A DNA stretch of 28,776 nucleotides, taken from contig CAYRNW010000031.1 of NCBI GenBank assembly GCA_964425745.1, positions 1 to 28,776 of the forward strand, read 5' to 3'. A program made the translations under genes and the position numbers. Positions 8,350-16,312 of this stretch are shown here, piece by piece. Within the stretch, counting starts at the first letter, position 1. Every line of letters starts with the position of its first letter. This stretch comes from CALCNS01 sp964425745. GTDB lineage: Bacteria; Bacillota; JAAYKD01. The notes beneath the pieces were generated by a model. That model was not told the DNA's origin, did no database searches, and worked only from the letters and a program-made list of their open reading frames with translations.

Positions 8350-9675
8350 TTGGAGGTGACTAATATACTGGGTAAAAAACACATAGTAGTACTTCTTGCC
8401 GTGCTTCTTCTCCTTAGTGGTTGCCAGAGGTCCTCACATGAAGTAACCTTGGAACCCAAGGCTAGCCAGGAAACAATGGAGTTTTGGGAGGAAAACCGAG
8501 AGGATTTTAATGACTTGGCGAAAGCACTTCTCACCTTGGCAGAAGAGTATGAAGGGCCACGTGTGTATAGAGAAGCAATAAGTTTAGGTTACGAAAAGTA
8601 TTATGAGAAACTGGGGTTGACTTCGCCTTTTGCTCAATACGATTCCAGGACAAAGCAGTATTCGGAAATTGGAGTATTGCCCGAATCTGCGTTTCGTTTG
8701 GCAGCAACCGGAAAGATTCGTCATATTCTTATCTTGAACGCTGTTAAAGTCCATTTCACCATTGAAGGTTCAAATCCGTTTTCTGATGCCGATTTACAAT
8801 ATTTTCGTTATCATTCCACTTATGCCAGAACAGGACTTTTAGAAGAAAAGACATACAAAGTAATCGATGATCATTGGTTGATCGTCGGATACAATCAGGC
8901 ATGGAGTCCTGCATTTGGCATACGAGGACAAGAAACAAATATTAAGCAGATTCGAGTTGATATTGAGTATAACCAGAAAAGGGAGAACCAAATCGAGGCT
9001 GTGTTTGCCTTAAATGAGCATCACGTTCTCTTGTATCGAGATCGATTGAAAGATCAAAGATACTTTGGCGAATACTTTGTATATAATCATGAGAAAGAGT
9101 TAATGGTAGACAAAGGAGTATTCGATTATCCAAATCCCATGATGTTGCTAAGAGATCATCAGGTTATCTTACATCAATCGGAAGAAGACTCAACAGTATT
9201 CTTTTTGCCCATAGGCCAAGAACAACATTGTTATCAATTTGATATGGGGCAAGGAAAGTTCATTCTTCAAACCGGTGAGCAGTTGCCAAACTACGTGGAC
9301 CCAGCCACAAAAAGAGAGGAAGCGGTGAGGTTCCTTATTGATAAGGTGCCTAACCTAACTGACCCAAATTATGATAATCTTCTATTTCATCAAAACATGT
9401 TGCAGTTTTCAGAATCGGTAGTATTGTTCTCAGCAGGAATTGGGGGTAAAGGCTGTTATTACTACTATTGGATAGATCAGGAAGATTTGGAAACATCATC
9501 TTGTTGGGAAGTAGATTTCAGGAGTTTTCGATCAAGAGGAATTGACCCAACATATACGCTTCAAGGTGGCAGCGAAAACCCGGCATTGATTTTTTGTATG
9601 CCAGGGTTTTCTGCGGGAGAAAAGGACCTTTATCCAGCCGATATACACGAAATATTCATTGTCACGCCGAAGTAG
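8350..9675 (+). CDS. Lipoprotein, distant relative of the family A lipoproteins
   Basis: A lipoprotein signal peptide (GKKHIVVLLAVLLLLSGC) shows a lipobox cysteine about 27 residues into the open frame, so the protein should be exported and anchored to the membrane. The mature part is acidic and mostly beta-rich, with no recognised catalytic motif. Its C-terminus (PALIFCMPGFSAG...IFIVTPK) matches the ends of the family A lipoproteins (PALVFICPSYTTG...LYIVTKK), indicating distant kinship. The frame opens at TTG 8350, but GGAGGTGA at 8352-8359 points to translation beginning at ATA 8365 or CTG 8368. The comparable site of the 27.4 kb gene has ATG at the equivalent place, so an ATG may have mutated to ATA. 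Function unknown. Confidence 0.75.
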   Translation: MEVTNILGKKHIVVLLAVLLLLSGCQRSSHEVTLEPKASQETMEFWEENREDFNDLAKALLTLAEEYEGPRVYREAISLGYEKYYEKLGLTSPFAQYDSRTKQYSEIGVLPESAFRLAATGKIRHILILNAVKVHFTIEGSNPFSDADLQYFRYHSTYARTGLLEEKTYKVIDDHWLIVGYNQAWSPAFGIRGQETNIKQIRVDIEYNQKRENQIEAVFALNEHHVLLYRDRLKDQRYFGEYFVYNHEKELMVDKGVFDYPNPMMLLRDHQVILHQSEEDSTVFFLPIGQEQHCYQFDMGQGKFILQTGEQLPNYVDPATKREEAVRFLIDKVPNLTDPNYDNLLFHQNMLQFSESVVLFSAGIGGKGCYYYYWIDQEDLETSSCWEVDFRSFRSRGIDPTYTLQGGSENPALIFCMPGFSAGEKDLYPADIHEIFIVTPK

Positions 9676-9690
9676 AATTCCATAATGATG

Positions 9691-9725
9691 CGAACCCTCC
9701 ACATTTGCAGAATGCAGAGGGTTCG
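9691..9725 (+). terminator. Hairpin terminator after the 8.35 kb lipoprotein
   Basis: CGAACCCTC (9691-9699) pairs with GAGGGTTCG (9717-9725) around a 17-base loop. The following T-rich tract is weak. The group II intron fragment begins 12 bp further on. Confidence 0.6.
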
Positions 9726-9737
9726 TTCAATTCTATT

Positions 9738-10018
9738 GTGCGCACGGTGAGCGCACGTTCTAATGGGTGAAAGTCCCGAACCCACCCTGTAGCGGGAAGG
9801 GTATAGCCGAACACCAAGGGTGTCCATCGCTAGGTGGAACCTGAAGAATGATGAAGGTAAATCTCTGACGAACAGAAATCTCATCTGGCCGCAAATGAGG
9901 GTAAGACTCAATCCAAGTTGAAGCCCAATAGCAACACGGAATCATTTGAGGTAAATAGGGTAGTATTAACGACGAGTTATAATTGACCCATTGGGTCAAA
10001 TTCAAACAGGCGTTGACA
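9738..10018 (+). mobile_element. Group II intron 5' fragment (domain I region), no ORF
   Basis: Begins GTGCGC...GAGCGCAC, the usual 5' terminus of bacterial group II introns. It continues with recognisable domain I strings such as GGGTGAAAGTCCCGAACCC, AAGGGTGTCCATCG and GAACAGAAATC, which are common in clostridial introns. No reverse transcriptase frame or domain V follows: the element is cut off where a copied Fic 3' end starts (10019). It sits just downstream of a terminator hairpin. Confidence 0.75.
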
Positions 10019-10190
10019 AAGGAAGGCATCGCTGAATAAAATCGGAAGATTCACCAAACAGGATATCCGGGAGCTATGCCCATCTCTGAGTGTTAGCTCT
10101 ATTGAAGGTGCTCTGCGAAAACTGAGTTCTAATGGCGAACTGAAGCGTGAGGGTGTAGGAAAATCGACAAACTATATTCGGTTGAAATAA
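10019..10190 (+). pseudogene. Duplicated 3' fragment of the Fic gene
   Basis: Aligns without gaps to 7991-8162 (offset 2028), with only a handful of substitutions near its two ends. It encodes the last ~56 residues of the Fic protein (winged-helix part) in frame with a TAA stop, but has no start or ribosome site because it is joined to the intron fragment. The 3' flank (AATCACCTAGGGA) resembles the R1 left arm. Confidence 0.88.
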
Positions 10191-10241
10191 TCACCTAGGG
10201 AAACAACCCATTTTCGCCCTCAAACCCCGCTAAACCCCTAA

Positions 10242-10307
10242 TTTCAAGCAAAAACATAACCACCTACGGATAAAATAACTTTATCCATAGGTGGTTATTG
10301 ATTTAGC
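10242..10307. repeat. R1 palindromic repeat, complete copy
   Basis: The inverted repeat arms 10256-10274 and 10280-10298 (19 bp, one mismatch, five-base loop) are embedded in conserved flanks (TTTCAAGCAAAAAC on the left, TGATTTAGCGA on the right). It lies between the Fic fragment and the convergent hicB gene, so it may also act as a bidirectional terminator. Confidence 0.85.
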
Positions 10308-10347
10308 GAAGATTGATATTTACTGCTGAAGCATTGAGGTTAGTTAT

Positions 10348-10719
10348 CTATTTGCGCTCTTTTGTATAAGCAGTATCATATTTGGTCAGTAGGAATAAAC
10401 AGTATGGGTTCATACTGACCCCCTCGCGCTTTGCATGTTCCGAAAGCTGGCGATGCAATGATTTCGGAAGTCTAAACTTAAATTGACCTGAATAGGAGTC
10501 GTCAACACTGGGTTCTGGAACATCGAAACCATCTTCTAAAGCCGCCTCAAACCATAATCTTTTGGCCTCAGAAGCTGCTTCAATCGCTTTTGCTGCTGTT
10601 GTAGCATAAGTAATGCAACCGCGCAAGTCGGGAAAGGTTACGATGAATCCGCCCTCTTCGGTATCTTCTACAACTTCCATGCGGTAGGGTAGTCTCATGC
10701 AATCATGAATTGTTTTCAA
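10348..10719 (-). CDS. hicB: HicB-like antitoxin
   Basis: 123 aa. The N-terminal half has the HicB partial RNase H-like fold (EDTEEGGFIVTFPDLRGC, then an ATTAAKAIEAASEA helix). The C-terminal half contains an Arc/ribbon-helix-helix-like DNA-binding segment (FRLPKSLHRQLSEHAKREG). Such antitoxins neutralise the HicA mRNA interferase and repress their own operon. The start is TTG with GAGAGGAGG eight bases upstream. An upstream frame (10703-10903) overlaps the start and resembles a degraded HicA, so this may be an orphan antitoxin. A decayed copy of its 3' end is present at 16618-16683. Confidence 0.85.
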   Translation of the reverse strand: MKTIHDCMRLPYRMEVVEDTEEGGFIVTFPDLRGCITYATTAAKAIEAASEAKRLWFEAALEDGFDVPEPSVDDSYSGQFKFRLPKSLHRQLSEHAKREGVSMNPYCLFLLTKYDTAYTKERK

Positions 10720-10903
10720 TGTTGTTTACCTCCTCTCTCGTTACGATTTCTTTGACCATTTTGACGTAGGTGATTTTGATTGGTTCGTGTTTTGGTATTG
10801 TGATAGGAGCACATCCTGGGTTTCGAAAAGTGGAATATAATAAGTTGTCATCCCTGTGTTTCTCTTGTTTTCCATACAGCCATCGGATGATGCTTGATTC
10901 GAG
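10703..10903 (-). pseudogene. Possible hicA remnant overlapping hicB
   Basis: An open stretch of 66 codons between an in-frame TAG (10904-10906) and a TGA at 10703 has no credible start codon. Its C-terminal part reads RNPGCAPITIPKHEPIKITY, similar in character to the end of HicA toxins (a TxPxH strand followed by a helix). It overlaps the hicB start by 17 bp, as expected of a hicAB pair. The 5' part of the toxin, including the catalytic His region, appears to be missing. The assignment rests mainly on position and a short motif. Confidence 0.4.
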
Positions 10904-10997
10904 CTAGTATCTCCTTATTTTCAAATAACAATTCGGGTATGTATTCACCACTTTCAAACTTGTCTAGAAACTCTCTCTCTAGCTTTGTTAAAATCAT
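10848..10997 (-). pseudogene. C-terminal remnant of AbiEii-type nucleotidyltransferase toxin
   Basis: 49 aa. Its ATG overlaps the abiEi stop codon (TGATG), as in real abiEi-abiEii pairs. It contains FESGEYIPELLFENKEILAR then IKHHPMAVWK, which resembles the C-terminal tail of AbiEii/AbiGii proteins. The nucleotidyltransferase core (normally some 200 residues with a GSxxxD-type motif) is absent. The most economical reading is an internal deletion that joined the abiEii start to its end. The peptide has no expected toxin activity. Confidence 0.6.
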
Positions 10998-11740
10998 CAA
11001 ATCATTTCAAATAAGTCTTTTGGCACCATCAATTCCCATTCACTTAAATAATAGCTAGTCTTTTTGGCCTCGCTTACTAGGTAACGTCTGCTTTTTCCTA
11101 CTTTGCTTCTGCAATATGCTATAAACTCTCTAGACAGTTGCATCTCTTTCCTATAGTGCTCCAAAAGAAATCCTGCCTTTTGGTAAAGTCCCTGAGTATC
11201 ATATATTTCTAGATACCGTTTTAACCTAACTTCGTCCAAGTAGTGAACATTTTCTAAACAATTTTTGAGTTCTTCAAATCCACCGATTTTATTGAAATCC
11301 TGGATACTATCTATGACGGTTCTTTCTAAATCTGTGATTCTAACGCCAGTGGTGTTCTTTGCTTCTACAACGCCTTCTTTCATCTTGGAAGAAACAAACT
11401 TATATGTTACATAATCGTATTCGAAATGATTAAACTTTGTTTCTGAGGAAACATTTACCTCATAGAATACTTGATTTGCAAGTCCATAATATTCAAAGGC
11501 GCTATGATGAGATATATAAGCAGAACTGGTTATGGCACAGGCTATTTGATAACGATTAGCGACTATCTGTCCAGTTGAAAGGTTTGCCACAGAGTATATA
11601 TTCTTTCGTATTTTTCTAACCAAGCCCTTCTTCATTAGACGGTTCAATTGAGAATAGGCTGTCTTCTCATTACTGGTCAACTTCTTCAAATCCTCGATTG
11701 TAAAAACCGGATACTTTGCCATTGCAGTTAAAACATCCAC
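10997..11740 (-). CDS. abiEi: AbiEi-type antitoxin / transcriptional regulator
   Basis: About 247 aa. The N-terminal winged helix (AKYPVFTIEDLKKLTSNEKT, then QLNRLMKKGLVRKIRKNIYS) is followed by an AbiEi core with SSAYISHHSAFEYYGL and GVRITDLERTVIDSI. AbiEi proteins are antitoxins of type IV abortive-infection systems and autorepress the operon. A GTG at 11749 lies inside the AAGAGGTG ribosome site; GTG at 11740, eight bases from AAGAGG, is the likelier start. The partner toxin gene is reduced to a 49-codon tail, so the antitoxin is effectively orphaned, although its regulatory role may persist. Confidence 0.85.
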   Translation of the reverse strand: MDVLTAMAKYPVFTIEDLKKLTSNEKTAYSQLNRLMKKGLVRKIRKNIYSVANLSTGQIVANRYQIACAITSSAYISHHSAFEYYGLANQVFYEVNVSSETKFNHFEYDYVTYKFVSSKMKEGVVEAKNTTGVRITDLERTVIDSIQDFNKIGGFEELKNCLENVHYLDEVRLKRYLEIYDTQGLYQKAGFLLEHYRKEMQLSREFIAYCRSKVGKSRRYLVSEAKKTSYYLSEWELMVPKDLFEMI

Positions 11741-11780
11741 TTGATTCACCTCTTTTTAATTACATCATGATTTACTTCGC

Positions 11781-11893
11781 ATTTAAAGAATAATGTTCCG
11801 TTTCTAAAATCACTCTAAGCTAAGGGTACAATGTTATGCACCTTATTTTTAATTTTATCACGTTATTCCTTAAAAGAAAAAAATCGTTCCGTA
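11781..11893 (-). promoter_or_regulatory. Direct repeats upstream of abiEi, possible operator sites
   Basis: Two similar stretches read on the minus strand as ACGGAAC...TTCTTT.AA, at about 11781-11803 and 11870-11893, roughly 90 bp apart and upstream of abiEi. AbiEi-type regulators bind repeats in their own promoters, so these are candidate binding sites. The similarity is short and AT-rich. The rest of 11750-12011 has no gene. Confidence 0.3.
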
Positions 11894-12011
11894 TTTTAAA
11901 ATGAAGAGCTAACTCAAATCAATATTTATCATCAAAAGAGCTCTCTAAAGCAAGATAACCGCCAACCTTACACCCAGAGGAAAGAAACGCTGGGGGATTA
12001 CATTGTGAACC

Positions 12012-12040
12012 TTGACAATTATTGACGAATTTGTTATAAA
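12012..12040 (+). promoter_or_regulatory. Sigma-A-type promoter of the chimeric lipoprotein gene
   Basis: TTGACA (12012-12017), 17 bases, TATAAA (12035-12040). The promoter and the following leader are nearly identical to 16704-16790 upstream of the next family A lipoprotein. Confidence 0.75.
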
Positions 12041-12098
12041 TAATCTAATGGTAGATGAACGTTAAAATTAACGGAAGTTCAGAAAGTAGGGGACCGAA

Positions 12099-13856
12099 TT
12101 GAAAAGAAACAGAAAAATGTTGGCCTTCTTGCTTGTTTTTATTATCGTTGCTCTCTCGGCATGTCAAAATCCGAAAGAACCTATAGATACCGCCAATACC
12201 GCCATAAAAGAAATCTTCCTGCCGTTCAAATTTGATTTCGCAAATGATATACATGAATCTCAAAAAGCCAATGCGAAAGTTTTTTGGTTGCATGATGAGG
12301 TTGTACTAATCGTTCGTGAAAACGCCTTGGGCTGCTCCTATGATATTTTCGACTGGGAAGAAGAAAATATCATCGTATCTGGAGACTTGGTGCTACAATA
12401 CCCTCCTATAGAGAGCCAAGTGGAACAGGTATCATGGGTTCAACTGAATCAAAATCAATTTTATGTCAAGAATCTATTTGAATCCACAGAGGCGTATCTC
12501 TGGGAATGTAACGATAATGGAGATATTGTTATTCAACCTATGACACTCCCTGCAGAGTATGTATACTCCTCAGTCAATCAAAATGTATCTATTATAGCGG
12601 GCGTTTTAAAAGATCGTGAGGTTATTGAAACTTACAGAATTCATCAGGGAAGCGAAATAGGTTTTAGGGATGAAGAGTCACTGACCACGGAGGCACTATC
12701 TGTTCCTGAATTTAGTATGTTAACTCAGATCGCATTTCTTAATAGTGAAGTATTAGTTTATGGTTGGAACAGTACAAAAGATAGAACTAAAAGCGGGTAT
12801 GGACTATATTCCATTACTGATAAAATGGTTATCTCACAAAACTTTTTTGGTAGCAGTGATATGGTAGTTGGTAAAGATTCAGTGATGATAGTAAAAACGA
12901 ATCTTGAACAACAAACACCGGAAGAATTTGTCTTCATCTCTTCAAATGGAGAGAGCCAGGTAATAAAAGATACCCCTTTAAACAATAGGTTCGGTTCTTT
13001 GCTTAACGCATTTGTTGCTGGTGATTACGTTGGAAAACTCACTTCAATTTCTCATTCACCTAGTTTAATTTATACTTGGACTTTAATGAACCCTCTTTCC
13101 ATGAGCTCATTTGTTGAGTTAAAAGTGGATCCTGCAAAAACGGAAAATTCCATAATCACACTTTCCGCAAGTGAGCCCTTCATAGCGTTTTCCCAAGACA
13201 AGAAACCAATCATGATTTTCTATAATCTTGGATATTCATCTGGTTACCGCAACGGAGTAAATCCAGATAAATATGCTTTGTATATCGTTAGTTTACTTGG
13301 AGGATTAGATCGCCCAATAAGCGGAGACATTAAGATCAATGGAAAATCAATTGTAACGCTCTCAGAAGATCAACTAGCCGTTATGCGCAGAAAAAGCATT
13401 GGATATGTGTTTCAGTTTTTTAATCTGATTCCACATTTGTCGGCATTGGAAAATGTTGAGTTGCCGATGAAAATTACTGGTGCTAGTAGAAAAGAAGCCC
13501 GTGAACGTGCAGAATACTTGCTGAATGAGGTAGGACTATCCCCGAGGGCACACCATAGACCAGATCAGCTCTCCGGCGGAGAACAGCAGAGGGTTGCGAT
13601 TGCAAGGTCATTAATCAATAAACCAGCTGTCGTTTTAGCCGATGAACCCACCGGTAATCTCGACAGCAAAACCCGAGATATTGTCATATCGTTGTTCCAG
13701 AAGTTTCGAGAAATCGAAAACCAAACATTTGTCATTATCACCCATGATACGGGGTTAACCCAGTACGCTCAGCGCGTTGTTCGCTTGCGCGACGGAAAAG
13801 TTGAATCGGTATCAATAGGTGGTTATAGATTTAGCGATGGTAGTGAAGGTCGATAA
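12099..13856 (+). CDS. Chimeric gene: family A lipoprotein fused in frame to a truncated ABC ATPase
   Basis: 585 codons from a TTG start (AGTAGGGG upstream). Residues 1-~397 are a family A lipoprotein: signal peptide with lipobox LSAC, then KVFWLHDEVVLIVRENALGC and SWVQLNQNQFYVKNLF, ending ALYIVS. In the 16.8 kb paralogue the protein ends ALYIVSRR, so almost nothing of the lipoprotein is lost. From base 13290 the frame continues into residues ~51-224 of the LolD/MacB-type ATPase encoded at 25629-26315: Q-loop, LSGGEQQRV signature, ADEPTGNLDS Walker B and switch His are present, but Walker A is missing. The last ~15 codons come from an R1 arm and the start of R2. The lipoprotein half could function if the product is stable. 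The ATPase half cannot bind ATP normally and would be translocated outside the cell. Confidence 0.85.
   Translation: MKRNRKMLAFLLVFIIVALSACQNPKEPIDTANTAIKEIFLPFKFDFANDIHESQKANAKVFWLHDEVVLIVRENALGCSYDIFDWEEENIIVSGDLVLQYPPIESQVEQVSWVQLNQNQFYVKNLFESTEAYLWECNDNGDIVIQPMTLPAEYVYSSVNQNVSIIAGVLKDREVIETYRIHQGSEIGFRDEESLTTEALSVPEFSMLTQIAFLNSEVLVYGWNSTKDRTKSGYGLYSITDKMVISQNFFGSSDMVVGKDSVMIVKTNLEQQTPEEFVFISSNGESQVIKDTPLNNRFGSLLNAFVAGDYVGKLTSISHSPSLIYTWTLMNPLSMSSFVELKVDPAKTENSIITLSASEPFIAFSQDKKPIMIFYNLGYSSGYRNGVNPDKYALYIVSLLGGLDRPISGDIKINGKSIVTLSEDQLAVMRRKSIGYVFQFFNLIPHLSALENVELPMKITGASRKEARERAEYLLNEVGLSPRAHHRPDQLSGGEQQRVAIARSLINKPAVVLADEPTGNLDSKTRDIVISLFQKFREIENQTFVIITHDTGLTQYAQRVVRLRDGKVESVSIGGYRFSDGSEGR
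13290..13810 (+). repeat. 521-bp duplication of the ABC ATPase 3' part
   Basis: Co-linear with 25779-26299 (offset 12489) with only about seven substitutions and no indel by eye. The left junction shares AGTTTACT with both parents. The right end stops at GTTGAATCGGT, where R1 sequence begins. Confidence 0.92.
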
Positions 13857-14066
13857 ATGCAAGGGTTAAAGTACCAGGGAAGAAATGAACATTCTCCTAG
13901 TTACGTACCTGTATAAAGTGGAAGAAAGTTTAACACGCGCGAAGAACCTGTTGAATGAAGCTAGGGATGCAGAACTGGCTGGTTTATCGATGCATGGATT
14001 CGCAATCAAACAGCTGGACCACCGTGTATCGAATGGTAAGCATTGCGGTGTCAGAAGACGACCATT
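13814..14066 (+). repeat. R2 repeat, copy 1 (begins with R1 right arm)
   Basis: Gap-free match to 22043-22295 (offset 8229) with about 97 percent identity by eye. It opens with the R1 right arm (ATAGGTGGTTATAGATTT) and ends in sequence resembling group II intron domain V. A 62-codon frame starts at 13885 (MNILLVTYLYKVEES). The corresponding longer frame of copy 2 is interrupted here by TAA, so no gene is claimed. Confidence 0.88.
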
Positions 14067-14092
14067 CAATTAATGAGAGACCACCTATTCGG
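14017..14092 (+). mobile_element. Decayed group II intron domain V-VI 3' end
   Basis: CACCGTGTATCGAATGGTAAGC then GCGGTGTCAGAAGACG resembles domain V. It is followed by CATTCAATTAATGAGAGACC and CACCTATTCGG, which aligns with the domain VI end at window positions 8-52 with about ten differences in 46. The domain VI stem is partly broken. No intron-encoded protein is nearby. Confidence 0.5.
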
Positions 14093-14323
14093 CTGGGTTT
14101 CATCCCTGTTTCCACGGTTTTAGTTAATATTTGTCTAATTATGTAATTTTAATGCAATCAAATATAATATGCTTACATAATATATCATAAAAGCTCAAAA
14201 TTAAACATGGAATCGGAAGAAAATGTTGATAAAGTCAATAGAAGCTTGACAAGGCGAAAAATTAAGCAAGAAATCACCTGCACAAAATACAAAATTAATT
14301 GCACAATGTAGAAAGTTGTTGTA

Positions 14324-14352
14324 TTGACTATTTAATTTAAAATATATATAAT
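14324..14352 (+). promoter_or_regulatory. Consensus sigma-A promoter upstream of gene X and lipoprotein B1
   Basis: TTGACT (14324-14329), 17 bases, TATAAT (14347-14352), in an AT-rich stretch. It should drive the 14.56 and 15.0 kb genes. Between 14093 and 14323 nothing else is visible. Confidence 0.75.
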
Positions 14353-14547
14353 TATATCGAGCTATACGGCAAAAAGTCACCAGATAGATGAACGGATGTT
14401 TTCTTCTGCTATTCTGAAAAGGTATTCGGTTCACTGACATTAAACACCGTTTAGTGGGTTTATGTATCCGTGCATGCATTCTAATCGAAACAGGCGTGGA
14501 AATCCTTGGCGTGGCCACGCTGTATTGAATAAGGAGGTAAAAACCCA
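14353..14547 (+). other. About 190-nt untranslated leader with small palindromes
   Basis: Between the promoter and AAGGAGGT (14531-14538). It contains GCGTGGCCACGC, a 12-base perfect palindrome (14509-14520), and TAAACACCGTTTA. It does not match a riboswitch class that I recognise; it may be only a long 5' UTR. Confidence 0.35.
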
Positions 14548-14558
14548 TTGAATTTTAA

Positions 14559-14987
14559 ATGATTTTCTTAACCAACGGCACATATTTAAGCAATATAGCT
14601 CCGGCATTGAATCTTTATAATGGTGTTAACGGAAATTGGTTCAATTATACTACCATGTATGGAAATACTTCATCATCCTGGCCTTTGGAATTTACAAACG
14701 CAACCATTACGACTTTACTTGGTAATTACGGTGTGGTTATTAATGGTCATCAACTGGACGATTCATCAGTTTATTTTACATATTATGATAGAGGGACAGG
14801 TTATGCTCAATCCGAAATTGGTCACTATGTTGCCGGAGAAGGGTTTGACAGCACAGACCCTTCGGCTCGTAAACTGCTTTATTTTGATTCGATTCCTTCA
14901 AGTCAAATGTATCTGCCGTCGAGACATGTGGAAATCTCGTTTCAGCGTATGGCAATATTAGCTAATGACAGAGGGCTAGTCTACTAA
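14559..14987 (+). CDS. Gene X, uncharacterised protein preceding lipoprotein B1
   Basis: 142 aa, no recognised domain, rich in Tyr, Asn, Thr and Ser, no signal peptide in this frame. The ATG is 20 bases from AAGGAGGT, too far for normal initiation. The ribosome site is instead optimally placed for a TTG at 14548, which yields only four codons (MNFK) ending in a TGA that overlaps this ATG. Either initiation is coupled through that mini-frame, or the N-terminus has been lost to a frameshift or deletion. A truncated relative ending QRMAIL.NDRGLVY lies at 18795-18968, also directly before a family B lipoprotein, so X and B form a conserved pair. Function unknown. Confidence 0.6.
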   Translation: MIFLTNGTYLSNIAPALNLYNGVNGNWFNYTTMYGNTSSSWPLEFTNATITTLLGNYGVVINGHQLDDSSVYFTYYDRGTGYAQSEIGHYVAGEGFDSTDPSARKLLYFDSIPSSQMYLPSRHVEISFQRMAILANDRGLVY

Positions 14988-15002
14988 ATTATAGGAGATT
15001 CT

Positions 15003-16295
15003 ATGAAAAAAATAACCCTAAAGCTATTGTTTCTTCTAGTTGGATTAGTACTTACCGGATGTAATAATCTTTCAACAAATGTTCCTGATTTGAATCAAAC
15101 GAATACCGGTAAACCTCCTATTACTGTTGAAAATATTCCGGAGCCAACTCCTTTAGAAACAAAAGTTGAATACTTAATAAATGATCAGATCCCACAAGGT
15201 AATATTGAAGATGTTTTAGAAGAGAGTGGTGTGTTGGGAGAGACCGCTTATTTCGATTTTGAAAATGGTTTAATAACCTTCCTTGGCTTTGATAAGAATC
15301 GTAATTTAATCATGATTGAAGACGGAACTACTTTTGATCTCGTATCTATTCCAAAAGAAGGAAAGAAGAAAGTTCTTTTTGAAAACGTAATGGGAGACCG
15401 GAAGCGTGAAATAAATAATGCTGTTTTCCAAGAACCCTTTGTTGTATGGTCTGAATGCCCTAATGCAAGAACAATACCAAATCCAACCAAAGGTGCAGAT
15501 TGGGCTGTGTATATGTTAAATATTCAGACAAAAGAACTCACCCTAATAGATTATGATCAAGGCCTACGCGTTGACCAAAAATATCCTAACCCATATTTGT
15601 GTCCTAAGGATATGGATATTGATGGAGACTATATTGTTTATCCTGGTTTCGCCAATAATGACAAAGGCATCATTGTTCAAGTCGTAAAAACTTATCAGAT
15701 TTCTACTAAGGAGATCAAGATAATTGGAGAATTAAAATCCGATCCCTTCTATAACTCACTTGGTACACCAAGTATTTATGGTAATTTTATTACTTGGCCT
15801 GAAGCTTTCTTCAGAAAGGACGGATTGTATGAAGGCTTTTGCATCTTATACAATATTGACACCGGCGAATCGAGGAAAATAATGACTCCAGACAATGTAA
15901 TTAATCCTACATTGACTAATGGTTATCTAGTCGCATCCAGTCAACCCAATAAGACATTTTATGACGCTGAAGTTGTAGTTTTAGATCTAAGTGATTTAAC
16001 TTGGAAATTAAAAGTCAATAGTAATCTATCTATCTATTCAAAACACGATCGTAATCCTTTTTCTATTACTGGATGTATTGATACTATGTGTGCTTGGTAT
16101 GCCTCAAGTCCAGATACAGATGCTTTAGCTATTTTGGATATCGAGCAGCAGTTATTGTACACAATTATTGGAAAGGAAGAGGGGCATACAGTCAATTATC
16201 CGATGTTGCGTCCTGGCAAAGTATTGACATGGTATGAACATGTTATGACAGAAAACGGCTTAAAACCTAAGTTGTATTATCATCATATTAAGTGA
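15003..16295 (+). CDS. Family B lipoprotein B1, probable beta-propeller-like
   Basis: 430 aa. The signal peptide (MKKITLKLLFLLVGLVLTGC) has lipobox Cys20. A short linker leads to PPITVENIPEPTPLETK and GNIEDVLEESGVLGET, then a beta-rich region with recurrent strands (FLGFDKNRNLIMIEDGTT, DWAVYMLNIQTKELTLIDYD, DIDGDYIVYPGFAN, YGNFITWPEA, CILYNIDTGESRKI). The pattern of alternating 'IYGNFITW' and 'YNIDTGE' strands is typical of TolB/propeller-like repeats, but no family is assigned. AGGAG lies six bases before ATG. It follows gene X by 15 bp and ends before a terminator. It is highly similar throughout to 18985-20268. Probably an exported, membrane-anchored binding protein. Confidence 0.82.
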   Translation: MKKITLKLLFLLVGLVLTGCNNLSTNVPDLNQTNTGKPPITVENIPEPTPLETKVEYLINDQIPQGNIEDVLEESGVLGETAYFDFENGLITFLGFDKNRNLIMIEDGTTFDLVSIPKEGKKKVLFENVMGDRKREINNAVFQEPFVVWSECPNARTIPNPTKGADWAVYMLNIQTKELTLIDYDQGLRVDQKYPNPYLCPKDMDIDGDYIVYPGFANNDKGIIVQVVKTYQISTKEIKIIGELKSDPFYNSLGTPSIYGNFITWPEAFFRKDGLYEGFCILYNIDTGESRKIMTPDNVINPTLTNGYLVASSQPNKTFYDAEVVVLDLSDLTWKLKVNSNLSIYSKHDRNPFSITGCIDTMCAWYASSPDTDALAILDIEQQLLYTIIGKEEGHTVNYPMLRPGKVLTWYEHVMTENGLKPKLYYHHIK

Positions 16296-16312
16296 ATTAG
16301 CAAATAAGAATC

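Noticed and set aside
13885..14073. 62-codon frame in R2 copy 1 as a gene
   Set aside because: No ribosome site, interrupted upstream relative to copy 2, and its end coincides with intron-like structural sequence.
14353..14547. Riboswitch in the leader of gene X
   Set aside because: I could not match it to the conserved core of any class, including c-di-GMP-I.
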